Below are positions 1 to 8,473 of a stretch of 64,000 nt of DNA, in pieces (the first letter of the stretch is position 1; the number at the start of each line of letters is the position of its first letter). The stretch covers positions 1 through 64,000 of the forward strand of contig NZ_JBHLUH010000058.1 of the NCBI RefSeq assembly GCF_042433955.1, written 5' to 3'. The position numbers and the translations under genes were made by a program. The notes under the pieces were generated by a model, which saw only the letters and a list, made by a program, of their open reading frames with translations, made no database searches and had not been told where the DNA came from. This stretch comes from Phytohabitans kaempferiae. GTDB lineage: Bacteria; Actinomycetota; Actinomycetes; Mycobacteriales; Micromonosporaceae.

Positions 1-95
1 GCACGAGCGAGCGAACCAGGAGGCACAGTGAGCGAGCGAGTTGGCGCGGCGGCGCCTTCAGCGCCGCACGAGCGAGTGGACCAGGGGGCGGAGTG
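1..95 (+). repeat. Two near-identical 30-bp leader units before cysT
   Basis: Positions 1-30 and 66-95 are direct repeats with 25 of 30 bases identical. Each contains a purine-rich Shine-Dalgarno-like run followed by GTG, and the second GTG is the cysT start. Between them lies a 7-bp-stem hairpin (GCGGCGC-CTTCA-GCGCCGC, about 55-73). This looks like a duplicated translation-initiation segment. The first copy opens only a short frame. Confidence 0.6.
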
Positions 96-938
96 ACCTC
101 CGCGACCCTCGCCCCGGACCGGTCGGGCTCAGCGCGCCGATCGGCCCGGGGCGGCCGCCTCACTCGCGCCTCCGGCCTCGGCCTGGGGATCGCGATGCTG
201 TGGTTCAGCCTGCTCGTGCTGATCCCGCTGACGGCCGTCGTGGTGACCGCCTCCGAGGGCGGCTGGAGCCGCTTCTGGCAGGCGATCACCAACGAGCAGA
301 CCGCCGCCGCGATCCGGCTCACGGTCGGCACCGCGTTCGGCGTCACGCTGGTCAACATCGTGATGGGCACGCTGATCGCGTGGGTACTCGTACGGGACCG
401 GTTCTTCGGCAAGCGCCTGCTGGAAATCCTGATCGACATCCCGTTCGCGCTGCCCACGATCGTCGCCGGCCTGGTGCTGCTGTCCCTGTACGGCCCGACG
501 AGCCCGCTCGGCATCGACATCCACAACACGCGGATCGCCGTCTTCATGGCGTTCCTCTTCGTCACGCTGCCGTTCATCGTCCGCACCGTGCAGCCGGTGC
601 TGGCCGAGCTCGACCGCGAGGTGGAGGAGGCGGCGGCCTCGCTGGGCGCCAGCCGGTTCACCACGTTCCGGCGGATCATCCTGCCCAGCCTGACCCCGGC
701 GATCGCCGCCGGCGCCGCGCTCTCCTTCGCGCGGGGCGTCAGCGAGTACGGCTCGCTCGTGCTCCTCTCCGGCAACCTGCCGATGCGCACCGAGGTCACC
801 TCGGTCCGCATCCTCAGCAGCATCGAGAACGACAACCTGGACAGTGCCGCCGCCGTCGCCTCGGTGCTGCTCGCCATCTCGTTCGCGGTGATCGTGATCC
901 TCGACGTCATCCAGCGGAAGGTGATGCGCCGTGGCTGA
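93..938 (+). CDS. cysT: Sulfate ABC transporter permease CysT
   Basis: This 281-aa inner-membrane permease would import sulfate or thiosulfate as the first half of a CysT/CysW heterodimer. About six hydrophobic segments are visible, starting near residue 25. The permease-ATPase contact loop sits near residue 180 (EEAAASLGAS, then RRIILPSL), as in the CysT/CysW family. The GTG start at 93 follows a GGGGGCGGA ribosome site. Its end overlaps cysW by 8 bases, so the two are translationally coupled. The periplasmic sulfate-binding gene normally found upstream is not in the window and probably lies just left of it. Confidence 0.9.
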   Translation: MTSATLAPDRSGSARRSARGGRLTRASGLGLGIAMLWFSLLVLIPLTAVVVTASEGGWSRFWQAITNEQTAAAIRLTVGTAFGVTLVNIVMGTLIAWVLVRDRFFGKRLLEILIDIPFALPTIVAGLVLLSLYGPTSPLGIDIHNTRIAVFMAFLFVTLPFIVRTVQPVLAELDREVEEAAASLGASRFTTFRRIILPSLTPAIAAGAALSFARGVSEYGSLVLLSGNLPMRTEVTSVRILSSIENDNLDSAAAVASVLLAISFAVIVILDVIQRKVMRRG

Positions 939-1767
939 GCCGGTGACCGCGTCCCGGCCGCGCACGCCGCGCGGCCCGGGCCGCTACGTGGCCCGCGTGA
1001 TCGTGATCGCGTACCTGTTCTTCCTCGTCGCGTGGCCGCTGTCCCTCGTCGGGCAGAACACGTTCGAGGGCGGGCTGGACAACCTCCGGGGCATCCTGGA
1101 GGACCCGGACGTCGTACACGCGCTGCGGCTGAGCCTCCTGGTCGCGGTGCTCGCCGTCGTGATCAACACGCTCTTCGGGGTCGGCGTCTCGCTGCTGCTG
1201 GTCCGCTACCAGTTCCCCGGCAAGCGGCTGCTCAGCGCGCTGCTCGACGTACCCCTGTCGGTGTCCCCGATCGTCGTGGGCCTCGCGCTCGTGCTGGTGT
1301 ACGGCGGCCGCACCGGCTGGTTCGGCCCCACGCTGGAGAGCGCCGGCTTCCAGGTCATCTTCGCCACGCCCGGCATCGTCATGGCGACGGTGTTCGTGGC
1401 GCTGCCACTGGTGATCCGCGAGGTCGTGCCGGTCCTGGAGGAGGTCGGCGACGAGCAGGAGCAGGCCGCGCGGAGCCTCGGCGCGGGCGGGTTCCAGACG
1501 TTCTGGCGGATCACCCTCCCCGCGATCAAGTGGGGCGTCATCTACGGCGTGGTGCTGAGCCTGGCCCGGTCGCTCGGCGAGTTCGGCGCGGTGAAGGTGG
1601 TCTCCGGCAACGTGCTCGGCGAGACCCGCACGACCACGCTCGTGGTCGAGGAGAAGTACCTCAACTTCGACAAGGGCGGCGCCTACGCCGCCGCGTTCCT
1701 GCTCGCCCTCGTCGCGGTCGCCGCGATCGTCGTCGTCTCCGCGCTCCGGCCCAAGGAGCACAAGTGA
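931..1767 (+). CDS. cysW: Sulfate ABC transporter permease CysW
   Basis: This is the second sulfate permease subunit, 278 aa, close to the family's usual length. Six membrane segments and the EAA loop (EQAARSLGAGGF, then RITLPAIKWG) are visible around residues 175-205, where the CysA ATPase would dock. The GTG start at 931 lies inside the end of cysT. A run after the last helix ends in charged residues (LRPKEHK), typical of a cytoplasmic tail. A 58-base gap precedes cysA on the same strand, so one transcript is expected. Confidence 0.9.
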   Translation: MAEPVTASRPRTPRGPGRYVARVIVIAYLFFLVAWPLSLVGQNTFEGGLDNLRGILEDPDVVHALRLSLLVAVLAVVINTLFGVGVSLLLVRYQFPGKRLLSALLDVPLSVSPIVVGLALVLVYGGRTGWFGPTLESAGFQVIFATPGIVMATVFVALPLVIREVVPVLEEVGDEQEQAARSLGAGGFQTFWRITLPAIKWGVIYGVVLSLARSLGEFGAVKVVSGNVLGETRTTTLVVEEKYLNFDKGGAYAAAFLLALVAVAAIVVVSALRPKEHK

Positions 1768-1825
1768 GCGCCGCGCGAGCCGGCGGGCGAGCCACCACAT
1801 ACAGGTCTGCGAGGCGAGGACGGCC

Positions 1826-2791
1826 GTGAGCATCGAAATCACCAACGTCGGCAAGCGATTCGGGAGCTTCGTCGCGCTCGACGACGTCTCCGTGAGCATC
1901 CCCTCCGGGCAGCTCACCGCGCTGCTCGGCCCGTCCGGCGGCGGCAAGTCCACACTGCTGCGGATCATCGCCGGGCTGGAGCAGGCCGACACCGGCCGTG
2001 TGGAGATCGAAGGCGTCGACGCCACCAACCTGCCGCCGCAGAAGCGCAACGTCGGCTTCGTCTTCCAGCACTACGCCGCGTTCAAGCACCTGTCGGTACG
2101 CCGCAACGTCGCCTTCGGACTGGAGATCCGCCGACGCCCCAAGGCGGAGATCCGCGAGCGGGTCGACGAGCTGCTCGCGCTGGTGCACCTGGAGCAGTTC
2201 GCCGACCGGCTGCCCGCGCAGCTCTCCGGTGGCCAGCGGCAGCGGATGGCGCTGGCCCGCGCGCTCGCGGTGGAGCCGACGGTGCTGCTGCTCGACGAGC
2301 CGTTCGGCGCACTGGACGCCAAGGTCCGCAAGGAGCTGCGTGACTGGCTGCGCCGCCTGCACGACGAGGTGCACGTGACCACGGTCTTCGTGACGCACGA
2401 CCAGGAAGAGGCGCTCGAGGTCGCCGACGAGATCGTCGTGATCAACGAGGGGCGGATCGAGCAGATCGGCTCCCCCGACGAGCTGTACGACGCGCCCGCC
2501 AACGACTTCGTGATGCGCTTCCTCGGCCCGGTCACGCAGCTCGGCGAGCGGCTCGTACGCCCGCACGACCTGGTCCTGCACACCGGCGACGCGGAGCCGG
2601 GCGCGGTGACCGGGCGGATCACGCGGATCACCCGGATCGGCTTCGAGATCCGGGTCGAGGTGACCACCGACGACCAGGTCGTCGTCGTGACACTCACGCG
2701 GACCCGCTTCCGTTCGCTCGACCTCGACGAAGGCGCGACCGTGCGGGTCGCGCTGGCGCCGGAAGCGCTCGCCGCGACCGTGGAGGCATAG
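1826..2791 (+). CDS. cysA: Sulfate/thiosulfate import ATPase CysA
   Basis: This 321-aa ATPase drives sulfate uptake. Walker A is GPSGGGKST at residues 35-43. The signature LSGGQRQRMALARA, Walker B VLLLDEP and the switch histidine in VTHDQEEAL follow in order. The C-terminal 80 residues form the regulatory extension typical of CysA/MalK proteins (NDFVMRFLGPV, then an OB-like beta region), slightly short for the family. The GTG start at 1826 follows GAGGA. The stop codon overlaps the GTG start of the Rrf2 gene by one base. Confidence 0.92.
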   Translation: MSIEITNVGKRFGSFVALDDVSVSIPSGQLTALLGPSGGGKSTLLRIIAGLEQADTGRVEIEGVDATNLPPQKRNVGFVFQHYAAFKHLSVRRNVAFGLEIRRRPKAEIRERVDELLALVHLEQFADRLPAQLSGGQRQRMALARALAVEPTVLLLDEPFGALDAKVRKELRDWLRRLHDEVHVTTVFVTHDQEEALEVADEIVVINEGRIEQIGSPDELYDAPANDFVMRFLGPVTQLGERLVRPHDLVLHTGDAEPGAVTGRITRITRIGFEIRVEVTTDDQVVVVTLTRTRFRSLDLDEGATVRVALAPEALAATVEA

Positions 2792-3210
2792 TGCACATCT
2801 CCGCCCGGAGCGACTACGCCCTCAGGGCACTCGTCGCCACCGCTGGCTTCTCCGACGGAGGTCCGGTCTCGGCCACGAAGCTGGCCGAGGCGCAGGCGAT
2901 CCCGCTGGGCTTCCTGCACGACATCCTGTCCGACCTGCGCCGTGCCGGCCTGCTCACGAGCCAGCGCGGCACGGACGGCGGGTACACGCTGGCCCGCCCG
3001 CCGTCCGAGATCACGGTGGGCGACGTGCTGCGCGCGATCAACGGCTCGTTGAGCACGGTCCGCGGGCTCCCGCCGGACCAGGTCAACTACCACGGGGTGG
3101 CGAGCAGCCTGCCGGAGCTGTGGCTGACCCTGCACGAGGCCATCGCGGACGTCGTGGACCGGACGACGCTGGAGGACCTGCTGCCGTCGCAGTGGCGGGC
3201 GACCGCCTGA
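2791..3210 (+). CDS. Rrf2-family regulator, cysteine-free (CymR-like role inferred)
   Basis: This 139-aa Rrf2-type winged-helix repressor begins MHISARSDYALRAL, the family signature, followed by the recognition region near residues 30-60. It contains no cysteine, so it cannot carry the three-Cys iron-sulfur cluster of IscR or NsrR. In that respect it resembles CymR-type sulfur regulators. Its start overlaps the cysA stop (TAGTG) and GGAGG lies in the cysA tail, so it is the last gene of the sulfate operon. The inferred job is feedback control of sulfur assimilation. Its 3' end overlaps the convergent EamA gene by 128 bases. Confidence 0.8.
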   Translation: MHISARSDYALRALVATAGFSDGGPVSATKLAEAQAIPLGFLHDILSDLRRAGLLTSQRGTDGGYTLARPPSEITVGDVLRAINGSLSTVRGLPPDQVNYHGVASSLPELWLTLHEAIADVVDRTTLEDLLPSQWRATA

Positions 3211-4105
3211 CCCGGGCGGCCGCCTGCCCGGCCAGCACGCCGGCGAGGACGAGCGCGATCCCGGCGACCTGGGCCGAGGTGAGCGCCTCGCCTGCGACGG
3301 CCGTACCGAGCAGGACGCCGGTCACCGGGTTGAGCAGCCCGACCAGCCCCACGGTCGCGGCGCCGAGGTGGCGCAGCCCGGCGAACCAGGCGGCGAAGGC
3401 GATCGCGGTCGCGACCACGGTGACGTACGCGAAGCCCCACAGCGCCGGCGCGTCCAGTGCCGGCGGCGCGCCCTCGACCGCGACCGCGAACGGCAGCAGC
3501 AGCACTCCCCCGGCAACGAGCTGCCACGACGTACCGGCCAGCACGTCCACGTCCCGCCCCCAGCGCTTGGTGAGCACGTACCCGAGCGACGACATCACCA
3601 TCGCCGTCGCCGAGGCGGCGACACCCCGCCAGTCGACCGGCCCCGAGCCGCGGAAGAGCATCAGCCACACGCCGGCGAGGCCCACCACCGCGCCGGCCAC
3701 CGTGAGCGCGCGCGGCCGCTCGGCGATCAGGGCCCAGGCGATCAGCATCATCATCACCGGCGCGGCCGCCATGATCGTCGAGGCGACGCTGGTGGCGAGG
3801 AGCTGCGAGGAGAGGTAGATCAACACGAAGAACGCGCCGACGTTGAGCGCGCCGAGCAGCAGCGAGCGCCACCACCACGCGCCCCTCGGCCGCCGCCGGC
3901 TCAGCGCGAGCAGGAGCAGCCCTGCCGGCAGCGCCCGGATCGCGGCGCCGTAGAGCGGGGCGTCCGGCGGCAGGTACTCGCGGGTCACGAAGTAGTTGCT
4001 CCCCCACGCGACCGGCGCGACCGCGCAGACCAGCGACCACCGCCAGACGGCGCCCGAGCCCCGGCCGGCCCGCTCCCCCTCGGCCGGCACCGCGCGAGTC
4101 ACCAT
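3083..4105 (-). CDS. EamA/DMT-family transporter
   Basis: This 340-aa drug/metabolite exporter-type membrane protein has about ten hydrophobic helices forming two EamA repeats (roughly residues 15-140 and 155-290). The N-terminal WGSNYFVTREYLPP and the repeat-two GFAYVTVVATAIAFAAWF are typical of the RhaT/YdcZ-like superfamily. The last 45 residues are proline/arginine-rich, lie antisense to the Rrf2 gene and look like read-through rather than folded domain. It is divergent from a MarR gene only 40 bases away. MarR-regulated export of a small molecule is inferred. The substrate cannot be read from sequence. Confidence 0.85.
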   Translation of the reverse strand: MVTRAVPAEGERAGRGSGAVWRWSLVCAVAPVAWGSNYFVTREYLPPDAPLYGAAIRALPAGLLLLALSRRRPRGAWWWRSLLLGALNVGAFFVLIYLSSQLLATSVASTIMAAAPVMMMLIAWALIAERPRALTVAGAVVGLAGVWLMLFRGSGPVDWRGVAASATAMVMSSLGYVLTKRWGRDVDVLAGTSWQLVAGGVLLLPFAVAVEGAPPALDAPALWGFAYVTVVATAIAFAAWFAGLRHLGAATVGLVGLLNPVTGVLLGTAVAGEALTSAQVAGIALVLAGVLAGQAAARVRRSPATATAAGPPASSGPRRPRWPRAGSATAPAGCSPPRGS

Positions 4106-4145
4106 GATCCCGATAATAGCTTCCCAGGAAGGTATCCTGTCTCGT
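4106..4145. promoter_or_regulatory. Divergent promoter with MarR-type dyad operator
   Basis: The 40-base gap holds an inverted repeat at 4116-4135: arms ATAGCTTCC and GGAAGGTAT around CA, 8 of 9 positions complementary. On the minus strand TATTAT (4118-4113) ends 7 bases before the EamA ATG. On the plus strand TATCCT (4133-4138) ends 7 bases before the MarR GTG. Both transcripts would therefore be leaderless, and one bound MarR dimer would cover both -10 boxes. Confidence 0.7.
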
Positions 4146-4640
4146 GTGACCGATCACGTGTCCCGCATCCAGCGGGAGTGGGCCCGCGAGCGCCCCGACC
4201 TCGACGTCTCCCCGCAGGGGGTGATCGGGCGGCTGCACCGGCTCGCCGCCCTCCTGACCGAGGAGCTGTGCGTGGTGTACCGCCGGCACGGGCTGAGCGA
4301 GGGCGAGTTCGACGTGCTCGCCACGCTGCGCCGGGCCGGCGAGCCCTACGAGCGGGCGCCCGGCGAGCTCGCCGCGTACACGATGGTCACCACCGGCGGC
4401 ATGACCAAGCGGATCGACCGCCTCGAGCGGGCCGGCCTGGTGACCCGGCGGCGCAGCCTCCGCGACGGGCGCGGCCGTGTGGTGGCGCTGACCGAGGCCG
4501 GACGGGAGCTGATCGACCGGGCGTTCACCGAGCACATGCACAACGAGCGGCGGCTGCTCTCCGCCCTCAGCCCGGAGGAGGCGGCCCAGTTGGAGGCGCT
4601 GCTGACGGCCTGGCTGGCCCGGGCCGCCCCCGGCGGGTGA
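4146..4640 (+). CDS. MarR-family transcriptional regulator
   Basis: This 164-aa MarR repressor has a winged helix-turn-helix: LSEGEFDVLATLRRAG (about 50-65), the recognition region TMVTTGGMTKRIDRLERAGLV (split here by the wing) and a wing RRRSLRDGRGRVVALTEAG. The GTG at 4146 was chosen because a -10 box ends 7 bases upstream and the longer open frame runs through the operator into the divergent gene. It probably represses itself and the EamA exporter by way of the dyad at 4116-4135, with release by a ligand that is not identifiable here. Confidence 0.85.
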   Translation: MTDHVSRIQREWARERPDLDVSPQGVIGRLHRLAALLTEELCVVYRRHGLSEGEFDVLATLRRAGEPYERAPGELAAYTMVTTGGMTKRIDRLERAGLVTRRRSLRDGRGRVVALTEAGRELIDRAFTEHMHNERRLLSALSPEEAAQLEALLTAWLARAAPGG

Positions 4641-4675
4641 TGGAGCCTCACCCGGTCGCGCCGGAACATGCCGGC

Positions 4676-5356
4676 ATGACGACGACACCGGAGGTACGTA
4701 CCGACGAAGAGGTCCAGCGGGACGTCCTGGCGGAGCTGCGCTGGGACGCGCGCGTGCAGCCCAACGAGGTCGCCGTCGCGGTGGGGGACGGCATCGTGAC
4801 GCTCGCCGGCTGGGTGGACAACTACGTCAAGCGGTGGGCGGCCGAGCGGGCGACCCAGCGGGTACGGGGCGTGACGGCGGTCGCCAACGAGATCGAGATC
4901 CGCCCGCCGGGCGGCGGGGGTGCGCCCACCGACGCGGACGTCGCCGGCGCGGCGGCCCGCACGCTGGAGTGGAACGCGCTGGTCCCGCCGGGCCAGATCG
5001 AGGTCACCGTCTCCGACGGCCGGGTGATCCTGCGCGGCGAGGTCGAGTGGGAGTACGAGCGCCGCGAGGCCGAACGCTCGGTGCGGGCACTGGCCGGCGT
5101 GCGCGGCGTGACCAACTCGATCGCGGTACGGCCGCGCCAGCGCACCGAGCCGAAGGCCCTGGAACAGCGGATCGCGCAGGCCCTCAGGCGCAGCGCGGAG
5201 ACCGACGCCGAGCGGATCATGGTGGAGCAGGACGGCGACAAGGTGATCCTGCGCGGTGCCGTACGGTCGTGGCCGGAGCGGCGGGACGCGGAGCGGGCGG
5301 CCTGGTCGGCACCGGGCGTGCGCTACGTGGAGAACAACATCAGGATCGGCCCGTAG
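4676..5356 (+). CDS. Triple BON-domain protein (paralogue 1)
   Basis: This 226-aa soluble protein contains three BON domains (about 8-75, 85-152 and 158-226). Each has the alpha-beta pattern ending in a glycine-rich turn such as GIVTLAGWV or VILRGEVE and VRGV. BON domains are thought to bind membranes or small ligands. It has no signal peptide or membrane segment. The ATG at 4676 matches the start of paralogue 2 at 7245. An in-frame ATG at 4640 overlapping the MarR stop is the alternative. Its 3' end overlaps the convergent GAF-LuxR gene by 17 bases. Confidence 0.85.
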   Translation: MTTTPEVRTDEEVQRDVLAELRWDARVQPNEVAVAVGDGIVTLAGWVDNYVKRWAAERATQRVRGVTAVANEIEIRPPGGGGAPTDADVAGAAARTLEWNALVPPGQIEVTVSDGRVILRGEVEWEYERREAERSVRALAGVRGVTNSIAVRPRQRTEPKALEQRIAQALRRSAETDAERIMVEQDGDKVILRGAVRSWPERRDAERAAWSAPGVRYVENNIRIGP

Positions 5357-6389
5357 CCAGCTCGATCGGCACGTAGAGCCCCTGCCGCAGCGCGCGCAGC
5401 ACCGCCTGCGTGGCGCTCGGCGCGCCCAGCCGCGCCTGGATCGCCTCCAGGTGGGCGGCGACGGTGCGCGGCGGCACCGCCAGGGCGGCGGCGATCCGCG
5501 GCAGCGACCAGTCTTCGATGAGCCGCCCGAGGATCTCCAGCTCGATCCGGCTCAGCCCGTGCAGCGGGCCGGGCGGCGACAGCACCGCGACGCCGGCCAG
5601 GTGGCGCGGCACCGAGGCGGTGCGGGCGAGCACCGTGACCCGCAGGTGCCGGTCGCTGCGCGCCACGGCGGGACAGCGCGACGCCGGCTGCGGGCACAGG
5701 AACGTGCTGTGGTCCTGGCGGCCCGCGTGTGCCGCGGCCGCCCGGAGCACCGGCGAACCGGGGCGCAGCAACGGATGGCCGGGCAGGCCGGGCAGGGGCA
5801 GCGTGCCGTCGGCGGCGGTGAGCACCACGCCGGCCCGCGCGTCCCGCACGATCAGCGCGGCGGCGCCCAGCGAGCGCATCGGATCCAGCGCCCGGCTGAC
5901 GGTGCTGACCAGGCTGGTGAGCAGGTCGCGGGCCGCCGCGGTGGGATGGTCGTCGGTGTCGGTGCTGAGCCCCAGCACCCCGAGGTAGCGCCCGTCGTCG
6001 GCGAACAGCCCGGTGGCGAGCCCGTTACGGAAGCCGGCGGGCTTGAGAAACTCCGCCCACGAACGCACCTCGTCCAGCGGCACCGCCGCCTCGCTGAGCC
6101 GGATCGCCCGCCGCTCGCGGGTCAGGCCGACCAGCTCCACGTCGGCGACTCCGGCGGGACCGCTCATGTGCTGGTCGAAACCGTCGGGATGGCCGCGGCT
6201 GACCAGCGGCGACTGCTCGCCGTGTCGCGGGTCGAGCAACGAGACCCAGGCCGCGCTGTATGGCACCAGCCGGTGCAGCGGCTCCAGCAGCGCCTCGGCC
6301 CGCTCGGTCAGGTCGCCCCCGCCCGAGGCGATCGCGACGATCTCGCGGACCACGCGCAGCGCGCCCAGAGTGCGGTCGGCCACGGTCAC
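5340..6389 (-). CDS. GAF-domain LuxR-type transcriptional regulator
   Basis: This 349-aa regulator has an N-terminal GAF-like sensor (about residues 20-170, including a segment LATGLFADDGRYLGVLGLS), a middle linker with a cysteine pair (LCPQPASRC) and a C-terminal LuxR/GerE helix-turn-helix. In that helix-turn-helix LSRIELEILGRLIEDWSLP is followed by IAAALAVPPRTVAAHLE. GTG at 6389 was chosen because AGGT precedes it and the upstream frame is low-complexity. The ligand is unknown. The neighbourhood of BON, DUF2267 and WrbA genes suggests a stress role (inference). Confidence 0.8.
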   Translation of the reverse strand: MTVADRTLGALRVVREIVAIASGGGDLTERAEALLEPLHRLVPYSAAWVSLLDPRHGEQSPLVSRGHPDGFDQHMSGPAGVADVELVGLTRERRAIRLSEAAVPLDEVRSWAEFLKPAGFRNGLATGLFADDGRYLGVLGLSTDTDDHPTAAARDLLTSLVSTVSRALDPMRSLGAAALIVRDARAGVVLTAADGTLPLPGLPGHPLLRPGSPVLRAAAAHAGRQDHSTFLCPQPASRCPAVARSDRHLRVTVLARTASVPRHLAGVAVLSPPGPLHGLSRIELEILGRLIEDWSLPRIAAALAVPPRTVAAHLEAIQARLGAPSATQAVLRALRQGLYVPIELATGRS

Positions 6390-6731
6390 ACCTCGCTTTA
6401 CCCGCGGTAGGTTACCGCCAGTCCGCGCCTCGAGCCGCCCAATCCCGCGGGCACGCTGTGAATATACGGCCCGCCGTGCGGCGTCGATGGCATCTATCAG
6501 GAGTTTGCCGGCGCGAACCGGGATACCAGAGGCCAGCGCGTACCGGCGATGATGTCGCGAACGGCCGTCCTCTTTGCTCAGACGCGGGTGCACCGCCGTG
6601 TCGTCCGTCCGAAGTGGATCAACTCAGCGGCGGTCGCGGCGCCGCCACGACGCGGGGTCGGCGCCATGGATCGGTAATCCTACGGATTGGCAGGCCACTC
6701 CGGACAGTGTGGAATCAGTCACGTGCTGCAA
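6390..6731. promoter_or_regulatory. 342-base divergent gap with a dyad 15 bases from the LuxR start
   Basis: The gap is less GC-rich than its surroundings and has no convincing gene. Positions 6404-6418 form a dyad GCGGTA-GGT-TACCGC ending 15 bases upstream of the GAF-LuxR start, well placed for autoregulation. Nothing else was recognised between 6420 and 6731. Confidence 0.45.
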
Positions 6732-7082
6732 ATGGTGGTCGACTCCCGCGAACTTGTCGAGCAGGCGTGCCGGTCCATCCGCGCCGATCCGTGGTTGGCA
6801 CCGGCACTGGGGATGGCGCGTCACACCGCGCGCGATTCGTTGAAGAACGCGCTGACCCTGCTGGTCGGCGGCACGCTGGCCCGGCGGGCCGAGCACGCCG
6901 TGGCGGGTTTCATCGCCTACCTGGGGCCGCGCGGCCTCACCAACGACGAATACGACCGGCTGGCGCACTACGTCCTCTCCGCGGCGCTTGCCCGGAGGGT
7001 CGGTCCGGAGCGGCTGATCCTCATCGGCGCGGCGCTCACGACCGTCCGCATGGCGCTGCTGCCCGGCACCTGCCGCCGCTGA
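6732..7082 (+). CDS. Hypothetical protein, 116 aa
   Basis: I do not recognise this protein. Starting at ATG 6732 (MVVDSRELVEQAC) it is mainly helical, with alternating charged and hydrophobic residues, no membrane segment and no signal peptide. No clear ribosome site precedes it, and an in-frame GTG at 6723 is an alternative start. Codon use matches neighbouring real genes. It sits alone between the divergent GAF-LuxR gene and the second BON gene. The later part (ARRVGPERLILIGAALTTVRM) is amphipathic. No function is assigned. Confidence 0.5.
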   Translation: MVVDSRELVEQACRSIRADPWLAPALGMARHTARDSLKNALTLLVGGTLARRAEHAVAGFIAYLGPRGLTNDEYDRLAHYVLSAALARRVGPERLILIGAALTTVRMALLPGTCRR

Positions 7083-7244
7083 CCGTCCCGCACTCCCCCG
7101 CGGCGCCGATCCCGCCTCCTCATCGCCGACGGTGCCCTCCGCCCGGATGAGCCCCGGATCACCCGTCCCGCGCGAGCCCGCCTCACCTCATCCCACGCCA
7201 GCCTGGACGGTGCACAGGTCATCTTCGTGGGAAGGACGGATCGC

Positions 7245-7922
7245 ATGACCACCGCCGTTGCTATACGTAGCGACGAGGAAATCCAACAGGACGTGATGGC
7301 GGAGATCCGGTGGGATGCCCGGCTCCAGCCGAACGAGGTCGGGGTCGCCGTCAAGGACGGGATCGTCACCCTGACCGGCTGGGTCGACACCTTCATCAAG
7401 AAGTGGGCCGCCGAACGCGCGGCCCAGCGGGTACGCGGCACACGCGCGGTGGCGAACGACATCGAGGTGCGGCTGCCGAGCTCCGCCGAGCGCTCGGACT
7501 CCGACGTCGCGGCGGCCTCCACGCGCGCCCTGGAGTGGGACGCCCTGGTGCCGACCGACCGGATCGACCTGACCGTCTCCAAGGGCTGGATCACCCTGCG
7601 CGGCGACGTCGAGTGGGAGTACCAGCGCCGGGCCGCCCACCGCGCGGTCCGCGGGCTCTCCGGCGTGCGCGGCGTGACCAACCTGATCTCGGTACGCCCG
7701 CGGGTCCAGCCAGCTCCCGACGAGTTGCAGCGCCGGATCCAGGACGCGCTGGTGCGCAGCGTCGAGACCGACGCCAACAACCTCCAGGTCCGGATCGACG
7801 AGGGCGGGGTCACGCTGACCGGCATCGTGCGGTCGTGGATGGAGAAGCAGGAGGCCGAGCGGGTCGCCTGGTCCGCGCCGGGCATCACCTCGGTGATCAA
7901 CCGGATCACCATCGAACCCTGA
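7245..7922 (+). CDS. Triple BON-domain protein (paralogue 2)
   Basis: This 225-aa protein is colinear with the BON protein at 4676. Both share the opening RSDEEIQ/RTDEEVQ, IRWDARLQPNEV, VKDGIVTLTGW and three BON repeats with VRGV-type turns. ATG 7245 is preceded by GGAAGGA at proper spacing, which fixes the start of both paralogues. It is soluble with no export signal. A weak 6-bp hairpin (about 7945-7962) lies between it and the DUF2267 gene. The duplication 2.6 kb apart suggests a local copy event followed by divergence. Confidence 0.87.
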   Translation: MTTAVAIRSDEEIQQDVMAEIRWDARLQPNEVGVAVKDGIVTLTGWVDTFIKKWAAERAAQRVRGTRAVANDIEVRLPSSAERSDSDVAAASTRALEWDALVPTDRIDLTVSKGWITLRGDVEWEYQRRAAHRAVRGLSGVRGVTNLISVRPRVQPAPDELQRRIQDALVRSVETDANNLQVRIDEGGVTLTGIVRSWMEKQEAERVAWSAPGITSVINRITIEP

Positions 7923-7985
7923 CCGTGTACGCGAGCTGAGGGCTCGGACCTGTCGTGGTCCGGGCCCGGCCGGGAGGGCAGCCGG

Positions 7986-8411
7986 ATGGGTAACGCACAC
8001 GCGTACGTCGCCGACACGATCGAGAAGACCGACGTACTGCTGAAGGACATCGAACGCGCGCTGGACATGCCGAAGGAGCGGCGCAACCTGTCGTACAAGG
8101 CGCTCCGCGCGGTACTGCACGCACTGCGCGACCGTCTCTCGGTGGACGAGTCCGCGCAGCTCGCCGCCCAGTTGCCCACGCTGGTGCGGGGCATCTACTA
8201 CGAGGGCTGGCAGCCGGGACAGGTACCGGTGCGGATGAGCCTCGACGAGTGGCTCCAGCAGGTGCGCGAGGAGTGCCCGATCGACGTCGAGGGCGGCACG
8301 CCGCGGCTGGTGCGGTCGGTCCTCTTCGCGCTCAGGCGCCACGTCACGCCGGGCGAGTGGGACGACGTGCGGGCCAGCCTGCCGGACGAGTACTCCCCGA
8401 TGATCCCGTAG
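7986..8411 (+). CDS. DUF2267 family protein
   Basis: This 141-aa helical protein matches the DUF2267 pattern: RNLSYKALRAVLHALRDRLSVDESAQLAAQLPTL is the hallmark helix-turn segment (residues about 35-68), followed by GIYYEGW. A second half-repeat near the end (LVRSVLFALRRHVTPGEWDDVRASLP) mirrors the first. The molecular function of DUF2267 is not established. Such genes often sit near stress proteins in actinobacteria, as here. ATG 7986 follows GGGAGGGCAGCC. A strong hairpin terminator follows the stop. Confidence 0.85.
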   Translation: MGNAHAYVADTIEKTDVLLKDIERALDMPKERRNLSYKALRAVLHALRDRLSVDESAQLAAQLPTLVRGIYYEGWQPGQVPVRMSLDEWLQQVREECPIDVEGGTPRLVRSVLFALRRHVTPGEWDDVRASLPDEYSPMIP

Positions 8412-8426
8412 CGCCTGTACGCAGCG

Positions 8427-8456
8427 GCGCCGCGACCCCACACCGGGTCGCGGCGC
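8427..8456. terminator. Bidirectional hairpin terminator
   Basis: There is a perfect 12-bp stem (GCGCCGCGACCC / GGGTCGCGGCGC) with a 6-base loop between the convergent DUF2267 and DUF6458 genes. No T-tract is present, as is usual in very GC-rich actinomycetes. Confidence 0.75.
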
Positions 8457-8473
8457 TATCGTCGTGGCTCACC

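Noticed and set aside
3087..4688. A 533-codon minus-strand gene over the EamA and MarR region
   Set aside because: It is Arg/Gly/Pro-rich and antisense or out of frame to two clear genes, as expected from GC-rich third positions.
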